Source: Mariniphaga sediminis
GTDB lineage: Bacteria > Bacteroidota > Bacteroidia > Bacteroidales > Prolixibacteraceae
Reading direction: 5' to 3'
Assembly: GCF_003573545.1 (NCBI RefSeq)
Contig: NZ_QWET01000001.1
Location: 62,001 to 126,000 of the forward strand
DNA: 64,000 nt
Positions 19,338-28,453 of the stretch are shown here, one piece after another. The position numbers were made by a program, and so were the translations under genes. A model generated the notes under the pieces. The model had not been told where the DNA came from and did not search any database. It saw only the letters and a list, made by a program, of their open reading frames with translations. Position 1 is the first letter of the stretch. Every line of letters begins with the position of its first letter.

Positions 19338-21848
19338 ATGAAAATAGTTATCGCCATCATATTTATCATTTTAGCCAATCCGTTTTGGGCAAGAGCTCAA
19401 GAATCAAACGATTTGAAACTATGGTACGACAAACCTGCGGTGCAGTTTACCGAAGCACTTCCGGTTGGTAACGGCCGTTTGGGGGCAATGGTTTTTGGAC
19501 AAACCGGAAAAGAGCGGATTTTGCTGAATGAAAATACCCTTTGGTCCGGACGCCCGCACCATGCTGATAATCCCAAAGCGCAGGAAACCAACCGGAAAGC
19601 CCAGGCTTTAATTTTTGAGGGTAAATATGACGAAGCAAACAAAATTTGCAATGATATTCTTTCGCTGACCGAAAAGAATTTCCTAAGTTTCGGATCTTAC
19701 CAGTTACTTGGTAATCTCTGGCTCGACTTTACACAGGTAAAGGAGTACCGCACGCTGGCCCCGATCGAATATTGTGGTACCGCGTACCGGAATGAGTTGG
19801 ATTTGGATAAAGGGATGGTGCAGACCAGTTATTATACCGCACCAAAAACTGAATATGTGCGGGAGGTCTTTGCCTCTGAAGCAAATCAGGTAATTGTTGT
19901 AAGGATTACGGGCAGTCAACCGGGCAGTATCGATTTAAAAGTATCCATGGACCGTCCCGGCAGGGTGGAAGAAGAACTTCCCCGCCGGGAAAGACGTAAT
20001 TGCTCCGGTCATACGGCATACAACCAGGCCTTTGTCGAAAACGGTTTGGACCTTGTAATGATTGGGTGGCCCGATAATGGGAAAGGAGAAAAGTGGCTGA
20101 AATACGTAGCCAGGGCAAGGGTGCTGGCAGACGGTGGCAAAATCAGTTCTTCTGAGACAAGTATTACGATAGAGGGCGCAGACACCGTAACTTTATACAT
20201 TAGCGGAGCGACCAGTTACAAGGAAAGGATGAATCAGTTTCTCGGTACTCCGGATGCTGAGACAGAAGATCCGGAAGTTTCCTGCAAAAGGCACTTGGAC
20301 AAGGTTGTGGCAATGAACTATGAAGACATTCGTAAGGAGCATATCGCAACGCATCAGGAGTTATTCCGGCGGGCGAGTATTAACCTGGGAAAAACAGAGC
20401 CTTTGCTTTCTTCTCTTCCAACCGGTATGAGGTTAAAAGAATACCGGAAAGATTACAGGGACCCGGAACTGGAAGCATTGTTTTTTCAACTGGGGCGTTA
20501 CCTGATGATTAGCGGTTCCCGCGCAGGGGAGTTGCCCATGAACCTCCAGGGATTGTGGTGCCAGGATTTGGATGCCCCCTGGCAGGCAGATTACCATCTC
20601 GACGCCAACCTCCAGATGAATTACTGGGCGGCAGATGTTGTAAATCTTTCAGAATGTTTTGAACCGCTTGAAAGTTACACCAGGTTGCTCAGCCAGACTT
20701 GTTCCGTAACGGCAAAAGAAACATACGGCTGCCGGGGCTGGGTGGGGCATACACTGGCCAGTGCCTGGGGATTTTCTGAACCGCACCGCTATACCAGTTA
20801 CGGATTGTTTTCAGGCGGAGGGGCATGGCTGTGCCAGAATTTATGGGACCATTATGCTTTTAATCTCGACAAGGATTACCTGAAACGTATTTATCCCATA
20901 TTAAAAGGAGCAGTGTTGTTTTACATGGATTACATGGTGGAACATCCGGAATATGGTTACCTCGTTACCTGCCCGGCCAATTCCCCGGAAAACAATTTTA
21001 TGCCCTTCCCGGATAAACCGGAAAAGTATGCAAATACAGCCGGACCTGCCATGGATACACAAATTGTAAGGGAGTTGCTTCGAAATACAATGGCAGCCAG
21101 CCGCATTTTGAATGTGGACAAAGATTTCCGTAAGGAAATGATTCAAATGGAAAAACAGCTTGCACCGGATTTAATTGGCAGGCACGGGCAAATTCAGGAG
21201 TGGCTGGAAGATTATAAAGAGCACGATGTTAGCCACCGCCATATTTCCCATTTATTTGCCTTGTATCCCGGAACCCAGTTTACGTACAACGATTCGCCAG
21301 AGTTGATGGAGGCGGCCACAGTAACCTTAAACCGCAGATACTCCCAACCGGAAGATATGTACTGGGGGGCAGCAGCGGCTTGGGGTGTTGCCTGTCGGGC
21401 ACGGCTTCAGCAGGGCGATAAAGCACATGCAAAACTTAGCAAAGACGTTATCGGAATTAGTTGGGATAACCTGTTGGGAAGATGCGTTAACTTTTTCCAG
21501 ATTGATGCTAACCTTGCCGGTACAGCAGCTATCGCTGAAATGCTTTTACAAAGTCATGATGGTACGATTCATTTATTGCCGTCACTCCCTGCGGCCTGGG
21601 AGGAAGGAAAAGTAACAGGATTAAAAGCCCGTAAGGGTTTTACCGTTGACATAGAATGGAAAAACGGGCAATTGGTTCGTGCCACAATAACTTCCAAACT
21701 GGGAGGCAACTGCCAAATCCGCACGAACAAGCCTGTTACAGTAACAAATACTGAAGTGGGCAATTCAAGGGAAGACAATGATTTTATCCGGACCAATTTC
21801 GAAACAGAGAAGGGAAAAACGTATATTTTAACAGGAATAACTCATTAA
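19338..21848 (+). CDS. GH95-family alpha-L-fucosidase/alpha-L-galactosidase-like
   Basis: The 836-residue protein has a signal peptide (about 1-20). The N-terminal beta-sandwich carries the GH95 opening '[20 protein letters not shown]' with '[13 protein letters not shown]'. The alpha/alpha-barrel contains 'DANLQMNYW' (residues 422-430), 'CPANSPEN' (general-acid Glu at 551) and 'FQIDANLAG' (Asp723), followed by '[16 protein letters not shown]'. Family members invert terminal alpha-1,2-fucosyl or related alpha-L-galactosyl linkages. The usual Asn-x-Asn before the QMNYW segment is Asp-Ala-Asn here, so specificity may differ. Length is normal. It sits five bases after the DUF4091 gene and 13 before an alpha/beta hydrolase gene. 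Confidence 0.9.
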   Translation: MKIVIAIIFIILANPFWARAQESNDLKLWYDKPAVQFTEALPVGNGRLGAMVFGQTGKERILLNENTLWSGRPHHADNPKAQETNRKAQALIFEGKYDEANKICNDILSLTEKNFLSFGSYQLLGNLWLDFTQVKEYRTLAPIEYCGTAYRNELDLDKGMVQTSYYTAPKTEYVREVFASEANQVIVVRITGSQPGSIDLKVSMDRPGRVEEELPRRERRNCSGHTAYNQAFVENGLDLVMIGWPDNGKGEKWLKYVARARVLADGGKISSSETSITIEGADTVTLYISGATSYKERMNQFLGTPDAETEDPEVSCKRHLDKVVAMNYEDIRKEHIATHQELFRRASINLGKTEPLLSSLPTGMRLKEYRKDYRDPELEALFFQLGRYLMISGSRAGELPMNLQGLWCQDLDAPWQADYHLDANLQMNYWAADVVNLSECFEPLESYTRLLSQTCSVTAKETYGCRGWVGHTLASAWGFSEPHRYTSYGLFSGGGAWLCQNLWDHYAFNLDKDYLKRIYPILKGAVLFYMDYMVEHPEYGYLVTCPANSPENNFMPFPDKPEKYANTAGPAMDTQIVRELLRNTMAASRILNVDKDFRKEMIQMEKQLAPDLIGRHGQIQEWLEDYKEHDVSHRHISHLFALYPGTQFTYNDSPELMEAATVTLNRRYSQPEDMYWGAAAAWGVACRARLQQGDKAHAKLSKDVIGISWDNLLGRCVNFFQIDANLAGTAAIAEMLLQSHDGTIHLLPSLPAAWEEGKVTGLKARKGFTVDIEWKNGQLVRATITSKLGGNCQIRTNKPVTVTNTEVGNSREDNDFIRTNFETEKGKTYILTGITH

Positions 21849-21861
21849 ATGAAAAACAACT

Positions 21862-22881
21862 ATGAAAAAAAGCAGCTGGTATGTAATACTAATCGTTTGT
21901 ATTGTGGTCATTAGTGGAATATTTGTTTGGCGAAATGAAACAGGCCGGTCACTGGTGAAGAAACAGACAGAGGCTGTTATTAAGTTTGATGATACCCGGG
22001 ATCTTGACTGGGGCGATGATTTTAAGGTAGTTGAAATCAAGTCTTATCCGGATGGATATATCCATAAAGCCTATTTTTATCCTGCCAAATCAAAAGAGCC
22101 CAGGCCCCTGATTGTTAGTTTGCATACCTGGAGCGGTGACTTTACCCAGCAAGACTCCATCGCCAATCATTGTCTGCTAAATGACATCAATTATATCCAT
22201 CCCGATTTCAGGGGGGCAAACCATACAAAAGATGCATGCTGCAGTTGTTTGGCCCTGGAGGATATTGATGATGCAATAACCTATGCCATTGAAAATGGGA
22301 ATGTAGACCCGGAACAGGTATACGTTTTGGGAGTGAGTGGCGGAGGCTATGCAACATTGAGTTGTTTTATGAAATCAAAACATAAAATCCGGAAGTTCAG
22401 CTCGTGGGTTCCCATCTCTGACTTAATTGCCTGGTATCACGAAAGCCGGATTCGGGAGAATAAATATGCAGATGATATTCTGGGATGCACCCATTCGGAA
22501 AACGGAGTGTTAAACGAACAGGTTGCCATAGAAAAATCTCCCATCTATTGGGAAACGCCTGTGGAAAAATTATCCGGTTCTGAATTAAGTATTTATGCCG
22601 GAGTATACGATGGGATACAGGGGAGTGTGCCCATAACCCATTCCATTAATTTTTACAATAAAGTTTTGTCGGATTTGTCGGTACAGGATTCTTCCAAATA
22701 TGTTTCGGATAAGGAAAAGCTGTTGTTGCTCGAACACCCTAAATCGCTGGGAGAGTTTGGGGAAATTGGAGATCGTAATATCTTCCTGAAAAAAGAATAC
22801 AAGAATATAAAACTTGTCATTTTTAAAGGAAGGCATGAAATGTTGACCGGGTTTGCTTTTAATGATTTGATCGATAACTAA
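21862..22881 (+). CDS. Exported alpha/beta-hydrolase (prolyl-oligopeptidase/esterase-like)
   Basis: The 339-residue protein starts with a membrane anchor or signal (about 5-24, 'WYVILIVCIVVISGIFVW'). The alpha/beta-hydrolase core has the nucleophile elbow 'GVSGGG' with Ser159, an oxyanion-strand region 'PLIVSLHTWSGD' near residue 80, and a likely catalytic His in 'GRHEML' near 325. Similar proteins in polysaccharide loci act as carbohydrate esterases or peptidases; the substrate is not predictable. The gene sits within the tightly packed run 15382-25265, so co-expression with the GH95 and acyltransferase genes is likely. Confidence 0.82.
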   Translation: MKKSSWYVILIVCIVVISGIFVWRNETGRSLVKKQTEAVIKFDDTRDLDWGDDFKVVEIKSYPDGYIHKAYFYPAKSKEPRPLIVSLHTWSGDFTQQDSIANHCLLNDINYIHPDFRGANHTKDACCSCLALEDIDDAITYAIENGNVDPEQVYVLGVSGGGYATLSCFMKSKHKIRKFSSWVPISDLIAWYHESRIRENKYADDILGCTHSENGVLNEQVAIEKSPIYWETPVEKLSGSELSIYAGVYDGIQGSVPITHSINFYNKVLSDLSVQDSSKYVSDKEKLLLLEHPKSLGEFGEIGDRNIFLKKEYKNIKLVIFKGRHEMLTGFAFNDLIDN

Positions 22882-22908
22882 TTATAAAAAACTTAAAACA
22901 AAAATCAA

Positions 22909-24009
22909 ATGGTTGGACACAAAAATTCACAGGAAAGGCTACTGTCGCTTGATTTTTTCAGGGGGCTTACCATGTTTTTATTAATAGCAGAATTTACCCG
23001 TTTGTTCTGGTATATGCATGTTCCTGAACTGGAAGGTACGTTAGTTTATTTTTTAGGAAATCAGTTGCGTCACCATCCCTGGCATGGACTGCATGCGTGG
23101 GATTTGGTTCAGCCCTTTTTCATGTTTATTGTAGGAGTGGCCATGCCTCTTTCGTATGCTAAAAGGATAAAAAGAGGCGAAACACACGCCAAGGTTTTTA
23201 AACATATAGCAATCCGTTCGCTTTTGCTTCTTCTTTTGGGCTGGTTTTTGGCATGTATATCTTCCGGAAAGATTGTTTTCTTTTTTCAAAATGTACTTGC
23301 CCAGCTATCGGTAACCATATTTCTCTCCTTTTTGATTATGAGGAAGAAGCCACTTTATCAGTTATTAATATCATTTGGTTTACTGGCTGTTACCGAACTT
23401 ATATATCGTACTTTTTGGGTTGAAGGGTTCAACCAGCCCTTTACTCCGGATCAAAACTTCGGCGCCTGGGTAGATTTGCTGATTTCCGGAAAATTGTCTG
23501 GTGGACACTGGGTATCGGTTAATGCTATTCCCACAACAGCCCACACCATTTGGGGCGTTTTGGCAGGTAAACTGTTGATGAGCGAAAAATCCCATAAATA
23601 TAAATTGCAAATTTTATTAGCAGCGGGAATTGCCGGATTGATTATTGGCTATGGGTTAGATCCTGTAACCCCAATAATTAAAAGAATTTCAACCACTTCT
23701 TTTGTTTTTGCCAGTGGCGGATGGACCTTCCTTGCCCTCGCATTTTCTTTCTGGCTAATTGACATGATGAAGGTAAAAAAAGGGGTTAAGTTTTTTGCTA
23801 TTGTGGGAATGAATCCCCTTTTTATTTACTTGTTTGCCCATGTAGGAGGAGCACAGCTTGTAAGGCAGGTTGTATTTCCGGTTGCCTATTCCGGGTTTAG
23901 CTGGGCGGGTGAGCTCACCGTTAATATTGTTGCCAGTACCATGGCACTTATGGGGTTGTGGTACATCTGCTACTGGATGTATAAACGCAGAATTTTTATA
24001 AAAATCTAA
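22909..24009 (+). CDS. Polytopic acyltransferase of the HGSNAT / DUF5009 type
   Basis: This 366-residue protein has about ten hydrophobic segments and no cleavable signal. The start 'SLDFFRGLTMFLLIAEF' and the loop 'HAWDLVQPFFMFIVGVAMPL' are typical of the heparan-alpha-glucosaminide N-acetyltransferase-like / DUF5009 family. In animals that family moves acetyl groups from cytosolic acetyl-CoA across a membrane onto glucosamine. A conserved His-containing stretch ('RHHPWHGLHAWD') is a candidate catalytic region. In this locus it may acetylate imported glycans in the periplasm, which would oppose the PIG-L and esterase activities; this is inference. It is 27 bp after the hydrolase gene. Confidence 0.82.
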   Translation: MVGHKNSQERLLSLDFFRGLTMFLLIAEFTRLFWYMHVPELEGTLVYFLGNQLRHHPWHGLHAWDLVQPFFMFIVGVAMPLSYAKRIKRGETHAKVFKHIAIRSLLLLLLGWFLACISSGKIVFFFQNVLAQLSVTIFLSFLIMRKKPLYQLLISFGLLAVTELIYRTFWVEGFNQPFTPDQNFGAWVDLLISGKLSGGHWVSVNAIPTTAHTIWGVLAGKLLMSEKSHKYKLQILLAAGIAGLIIGYGLDPVTPIIKRISTTSFVFASGGWTFLALAFSFWLIDMMKVKKGVKFFAIVGMNPLFIYLFAHVGGAQLVRQVVFPVAYSGFSWAGELTVNIVASTMALMGLWYICYWMYKRRIFIKI

Positions 24010-24092
24010 ACGGCATTTACGCTCCTGTTATACATGCGGGGAATGGAATTTTTATAGGAGCTAAATAAAAGTTTTTAAAAAAGAATAAACCA

Positions 24093-25265
24093 ATGACGAA
24101 TTTGAAAGTATGTGCCGGTATTGTTTTATTGTTGCTGGGAACGCAGGTAATCCGGGCGGAGGAAAATAAAAGTGTAACCATTAACCACGGACCTTATCTG
24201 CAGAATGTTTCGCAAAATACAATAAGTGTCGTATTTTCCACGGATGCACTGGTTGTTCCCGGGGTTATGTTGTACGGGAAGGGGGAGAAGCCAGTGGTCA
24301 TTAAAAACAGTCATTACGGACTGATTGATGTGGGCGAAGGCATCCATAAAGTGGAAATTTCGGGATTGAAACCGGGAACAAGTTATAGTTACAAAGTATT
24401 TGGTATTGAGGTGGTGGATTACCAGCCTTATAAATGTGTGTTTGGAGACACGGTGTATTCTGCTTTAGGCACGTTCAAAACGGTTGAACCGGATAAGGAA
24501 GGAATTAAGTTTACTGTATTTAATGATGTCCACGATAAGGCCTGGAAAATAGGAAAATACCTGGATCATAACGCTATTGACGAACAGGATTTTTATATTT
24601 TGAATGGCGATATTTTGGGGCACATTGATGAAGAAGCACAGATGTATAGCAGTTTTATCGATACCTGCGTCAGTCGTTTTGCTCAAAACATTCCATTCTT
24701 TTATGTTCGGGGTAACCATGAAACCCGAGGGGCTTATGCCCGGGAACTCAAAAAATTCCTGGTTCTTGACAATGATTCTTACTATTATGCTTTTTCCCGG
24801 GGCCCGGCAAGGTTTGTTGTATTGGACGGCGGTGAAGATAAACCCGACGACAATATCGAATATTCGGGGCTGGCAGATTTCGATGCCTTCCGGGAAAAAC
24901 AACTGGAATGGTTGAAAAGGGAAATAGCCGGCCGGGAGTTTCTGGATGCCGAAGTGAAAATCGTAGTTATTCACATGCCCATAATTGAAAATAAGGAGAA
25001 CTGGTACGGAATGGCGCAACTGGCTGAACATTATGGCCCGGTGCTGCGCGATGCTGGTATCGATCTGATGATTAGCGGGCATACTCATACCAACGAATGG
25101 ATTGATTCCAAAAAATCAGGATTTGGTTATCCGGTGATAATTTGCTCGCATGAAGATTTTCTGGAGGTGGAACTGGACGCAACGATGATAAAATGTGAGG
25201 TTAAAGGGATGGATGGAAAGGTAGTCCAATCGCAACATATTTCATTGCAGGCATCTGAAAAATGA
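24093..25265 (+). CDS. Secreted metallophosphoesterase with N-terminal FN3-like domain
   Basis: The 390-residue protein has a signal peptide (about 1-22, ending 'IRAEE'), a purple-acid-phosphatase-type fibronectin-like domain (about 30-130) and a calcineurin-like core. The motifs are 'FNDVHD' (about 143), 'NGDILGH' (about 171), 'RGNHETRG' (about 206), 'VIHMPI' (about 294) and 'SGHTHTNEW' (about 329). These supply the metal ligands of a two-metal phosphoesterase. It is the second such enzyme in this locus, shorter than the 628-aa one and without the PA14 domain. It ends the run of close-packed genes; 255 bp without a gene follow. Confidence 0.87.
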   Translation: MTNLKVCAGIVLLLLGTQVIRAEENKSVTINHGPYLQNVSQNTISVVFSTDALVVPGVMLYGKGEKPVVIKNSHYGLIDVGEGIHKVEISGLKPGTSYSYKVFGIEVVDYQPYKCVFGDTVYSALGTFKTVEPDKEGIKFTVFNDVHDKAWKIGKYLDHNAIDEQDFYILNGDILGHIDEEAQMYSSFIDTCVSRFAQNIPFFYVRGNHETRGAYARELKKFLVLDNDSYYYAFSRGPARFVVLDGGEDKPDDNIEYSGLADFDAFREKQLEWLKREIAGREFLDAEVKIVVIHMPIIENKENWYGMAQLAEHYGPVLRDAGIDLMISGHTHTNEWIDSKKSGFGYPVIICSHEDFLEVELDATMIKCEVKGMDGKVVQSQHISLQASEK

Positions 25266-25520
25266 AACGAATAGAATTCAAATAGCTAAACAAAGACCGA
25301 AGCATGGAGGTAAATAATTGTGAGACAAAACGTTTTCTGCTCAAATATTAAAAGTGCAGGCGCGCCCCTGTTGAGTTAGGAATGGATGAAATCTGCGAAC
25401 GTTTTTGTAAGATATTCAGGAGAGAGATAATTACACGCTTGTCTTAGGCCTGAAAGAATGAAGTTTTCCATGGCAAGCTAAAAATGTAAAATGATAGTTA
25501 CCCATTAATAAGCTGAAAAT

Positions 25521-28271
25521 ATGGTACTCAAGAACGGCGATAATTTGAATGAGAATATTACTGTAAATTGTTCTGGCAGAGGTTCAGGAGCAAAATGTTT
25601 TTTTCTTCTGATTTTCAGTCTGATCATAACTTCTGTTATAGCTCAAATACCCGCAAGTACAGAACAGAACAACATTGCTTTTGATGGAAAAGGACTTAGC
25701 ATAGACCGGCAGGCTTTTTTATCCCAGCACGATATTGTGTATTTGTCACCTGCAACTGAAGGGTATGAAGGTTTCCCGATTGGCAATGGTGACCTGGGGG
25801 CTATGAGCTGGACCCCTGTCGACAAAATCCATTTTCAAATCAACAAAACCAATACCTGGGATGATGCCCCTGAGGGGATGTTCAGTCCGTGGGAGGATCG
25901 AAATAACCCGGAAAAATCGGAGAAGTTCACCTCGTTGCGAAGTTGCGGGCAGTTGATGATAGAACCAGGTTTGCCGGGGTTCGACTGGATGTACCTGGAA
26001 GATTTTGAAGGACGCCTCTCCCTGTCTGATGCGCAGGCAACATGGAAAGCAGAAGGACCACTCGGCAATATCCGGTGCCGTTCGTTTGTTGCCGGCGGAG
26101 ATTTACCGGTTATGGTGGTCCATTACGAAGATGAGTTGAGTGACCCCGTTGAACGACGGGTAAAACTGGCACGCTGGGGAAGTAGGGTATTTGAACACTG
26201 GTACCAGTTTTTCCGGCGTGACTTTCATCTGGGAAACGAAGGAACAGAGGTGGGAACCGAAGGTGACGAAACCTGGATCGTACAGCCAACCCGCAGCCTT
26301 ACGTTTGCCATGGCAGCCAAACTTGTGGGGCCGGGAGTAAATGCGCAACGGTTTAACAGTCATGAAGCAGGGTATATCCTGAACACAGGGAAACGTTGTT
26401 CTTTTAACGTATTTATTTCGGTGGTGACCAGCGAAGAGGCTGATGACCCCCTGGCAAAAGCCCGCGAAAATGTGCGGGCAGCAGCAGAAGCCGGCATCGA
26501 TAAAATTTACGAAGCGCATAAACAGCGGTGGGCTGATTTTTGGTCAAAAAGTTTTGTCGATATACCAGACGATTACATTGAGAATCTTTGGTACATGAAT
26601 TTGTATCAAATTGGCTCGTCAGCCAAGGGCGATTATCCCCCGCATTTTATCAATAGCATCTGGTCGTGGAACCGTGACGTACGCCCCTGGAACCATTATT
26701 ACCAATGGAACCAGCAAATCTATACCTGGCCGCTTCATGCTTCAGGTCACCCTGAACTGATGATGCCCTACGCCAAATGGAAACGCGAGGGGCTGGAAAA
26801 GGCAATGGAAACAGCCAAACTGGCCCATGGTATTGATGGCGCTTTTTATAGCGATGTCTCCGACCGGCGGGGAAACCAGGGAGTCGGAGAGGGCGCATCT
26901 GAGGTGAGCAACAGTTTTGGCTCGTCAGGGCTAATGGCAATGGATCTCTGGCGGCACTACCAATATACTCTTGATGAAGCGTATCTGGAAGAATACGCAT
27001 ATCCGGTCATGCGGGAAGTGGTGCGTTTATATACCAATATCCTTCAAAAAGAAGACGACGGAATGTATCATATTCCCGAAGCATTGCCATTTGAATCTCC
27101 CAAAGACCGCCTGAGCAAGAATACGACCAACGATTTGGCGTCTGTAAAAAATTTGTTCCCTGCCTTTATCGAAACGGCAAAAAAATATAAGCAGGACAAG
27201 GAACTACGCATTAAAGCACAGGAGATACTTGATAACCTGGCCCCTTTTGTTTTAACAACGATTCCGGAAGAGGCAAAACCCTGGGGGCCTGTAAATGTGG
27301 GGGATACCATTATTGCCTACGGTACACGCCTGAGAACAGGAGAACCGGGGGAACCCTGGGTTACGCGTCCCTATTGGTTACCCAATGCCCCGATAGAAAT
27401 GCCCTGTAGTTTTCACCCGATAAATGCCCAACTCACACCGGTCTTTCCTGCAAACCTGGTCACGCTCGATGATGAAGGGACGAAGCTTTTTGATGCGTGC
27501 CGGAATATGGCTTTAAGCTTTGACCCATTGCCCAATAACGGGCACTCGCTTATTCCTATAAGTTATGCCCGTCTGGGAATGAGCGAATTTCTTCCGGACC
27601 TTCTGGCACGCTGGGTGGATGAATTCCAGCTTTTTTCGCAGGGGCACTTTTGTTACTTTAAACGGGACTTTATAGACTACTTTGAAAAAGGGATGCACGA
27701 TGAATTGTACAGTTCAGCCGAACATACAATCAGGGGACTGACCAATAATGTCCGCGTGATGTTCAGTGACCCGGAAGAAAAAATCGGGCTGCTGCGGCAA
27801 CCCTTTGCCCACATGGCGCTGGAACCGGGTTCCGTTCTTGAAGCCACAATAAATGAGATGTTACTGCATAGTCACAGTGGAAAAATTCGTGTGTTTCCTG
27901 CCGTACCCGACGATTGGGCGAGCTGTTTTAAGTTGCATGCCCGGGGAGGTTTTGAGGTAACCTCCGAACAGGCAGAGGGAGAGGTTAAATACATCGCAGT
28001 AAAAAGTTTGAAAGGACAACCTTGTCGTATTGTTAATCCCTGGGAAGATGGCGGGGAGATACGTGTAAGAGAAGCGGATTCAGCAAAGAATCTGCTGAAA
28101 GCGACGAATGAAAAGGAATTCGCTTTTAAAACGGAACCTGGGATGACTTACGTTATTGAACGTGTGAATAAGCCGGTTTCTTCATTTGACCTTCAGGTTA
28201 TCAGTGGAGTAAAAAACAGGGATGCCAAGATAAAAGGACGTGCGCGGATTGGTATTCCACGGCAATTTTAG
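25521..28271 (+). CDS. GH95-like six-hairpin glycosidase, divergent
   Basis: The 916-residue protein has an unusually long basic N-region before its signal core (about residues 30-48, 'FLLIFSLIITSVIAQ'). The sandwich domain opens with 'EGFPIGNGDLGAMSW' and 'FQINKTNTWDD', echoing GH95 and related GH65/GH95-clan proteins. The alpha/alpha-barrel (about 350-790) contains 'SIWSWNRDVRPWNHYYQWN' and 'WPLHASGHPELM'. The C-terminus has the characteristic 'EMLLHSHSGKIRVFPAVPDDW' followed by a small beta domain. The fold assignment is firm, but the catalytic signatures of true GH95 ('NLQMNYW', 'NSPEN') are not obvious, so an alternative family or specificity is likely. Confidence 0.82.
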   Translation: MVLKNGDNLNENITVNCSGRGSGAKCFFLLIFSLIITSVIAQIPASTEQNNIAFDGKGLSIDRQAFLSQHDIVYLSPATEGYEGFPIGNGDLGAMSWTPVDKIHFQINKTNTWDDAPEGMFSPWEDRNNPEKSEKFTSLRSCGQLMIEPGLPGFDWMYLEDFEGRLSLSDAQATWKAEGPLGNIRCRSFVAGGDLPVMVVHYEDELSDPVERRVKLARWGSRVFEHWYQFFRRDFHLGNEGTEVGTEGDETWIVQPTRSLTFAMAAKLVGPGVNAQRFNSHEAGYILNTGKRCSFNVFISVVTSEEADDPLAKARENVRAAAEAGIDKIYEAHKQRWADFWSKSFVDIPDDYIENLWYMNLYQIGSSAKGDYPPHFINSIWSWNRDVRPWNHYYQWNQQIYTWPLHASGHPELMMPYAKWKREGLEKAMETAKLAHGIDGAFYSDVSDRRGNQGVGEGASEVSNSFGSSGLMAMDLWRHYQYTLDEAYLEEYAYPVMREVVRLYTNILQKEDDGMYHIPEALPFESPKDRLSKNTTNDLASVKNLFPAFIETAKKYKQDKELRIKAQEILDNLAPFVLTTIPEEAKPWGPVNVGDTIIAYGTRLRTGEPGEPWVTRPYWLPNAPIEMPCSFHPINAQLTPVFPANLVTLDDEGTKLFDACRNMALSFDPLPNNGHSLIPISYARLGMSEFLPDLLARWVDEFQLFSQGHFCYFKRDFIDYFEKGMHDELYSSAEHTIRGLTNNVRVMFSDPEEKIGLLRQPFAHMALEPGSVLEATINEMLLHSHSGKIRVFPAVPDDWASCFKLHARGGFEVTSEQAEGEVKYIAVKSLKGQPCRIVNPWEDGGEIRVREADSAKNLLKATNEKEFAFKTEPGMTYVIERVNKPVSSFDLQVISGVKNRDAKIKGRARIGIPRQF

Positions 28272-28453
28272 ATAAAGGAGTTTGAAGGGAGCAGGAAATG
28301 AGCATAAATGAATTCCAGCATAATATTATATATCAGTCGAAATAATTAATTCCGATGGCTGTCGGGTGTTGCAAAATACATCCGGTTGGAAATCAAATTA
28401 AAATGTGAGTGTATATACGAAGATTATAGAACCTTAATTGAAAATTTATACTG

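Noticed and set aside
25266-25520. Possible gene remnant between the phosphoesterase and the GH95-like gene
   Set aside because: Only a 21-codon ORF is present and no translated segment resembles a known protein.
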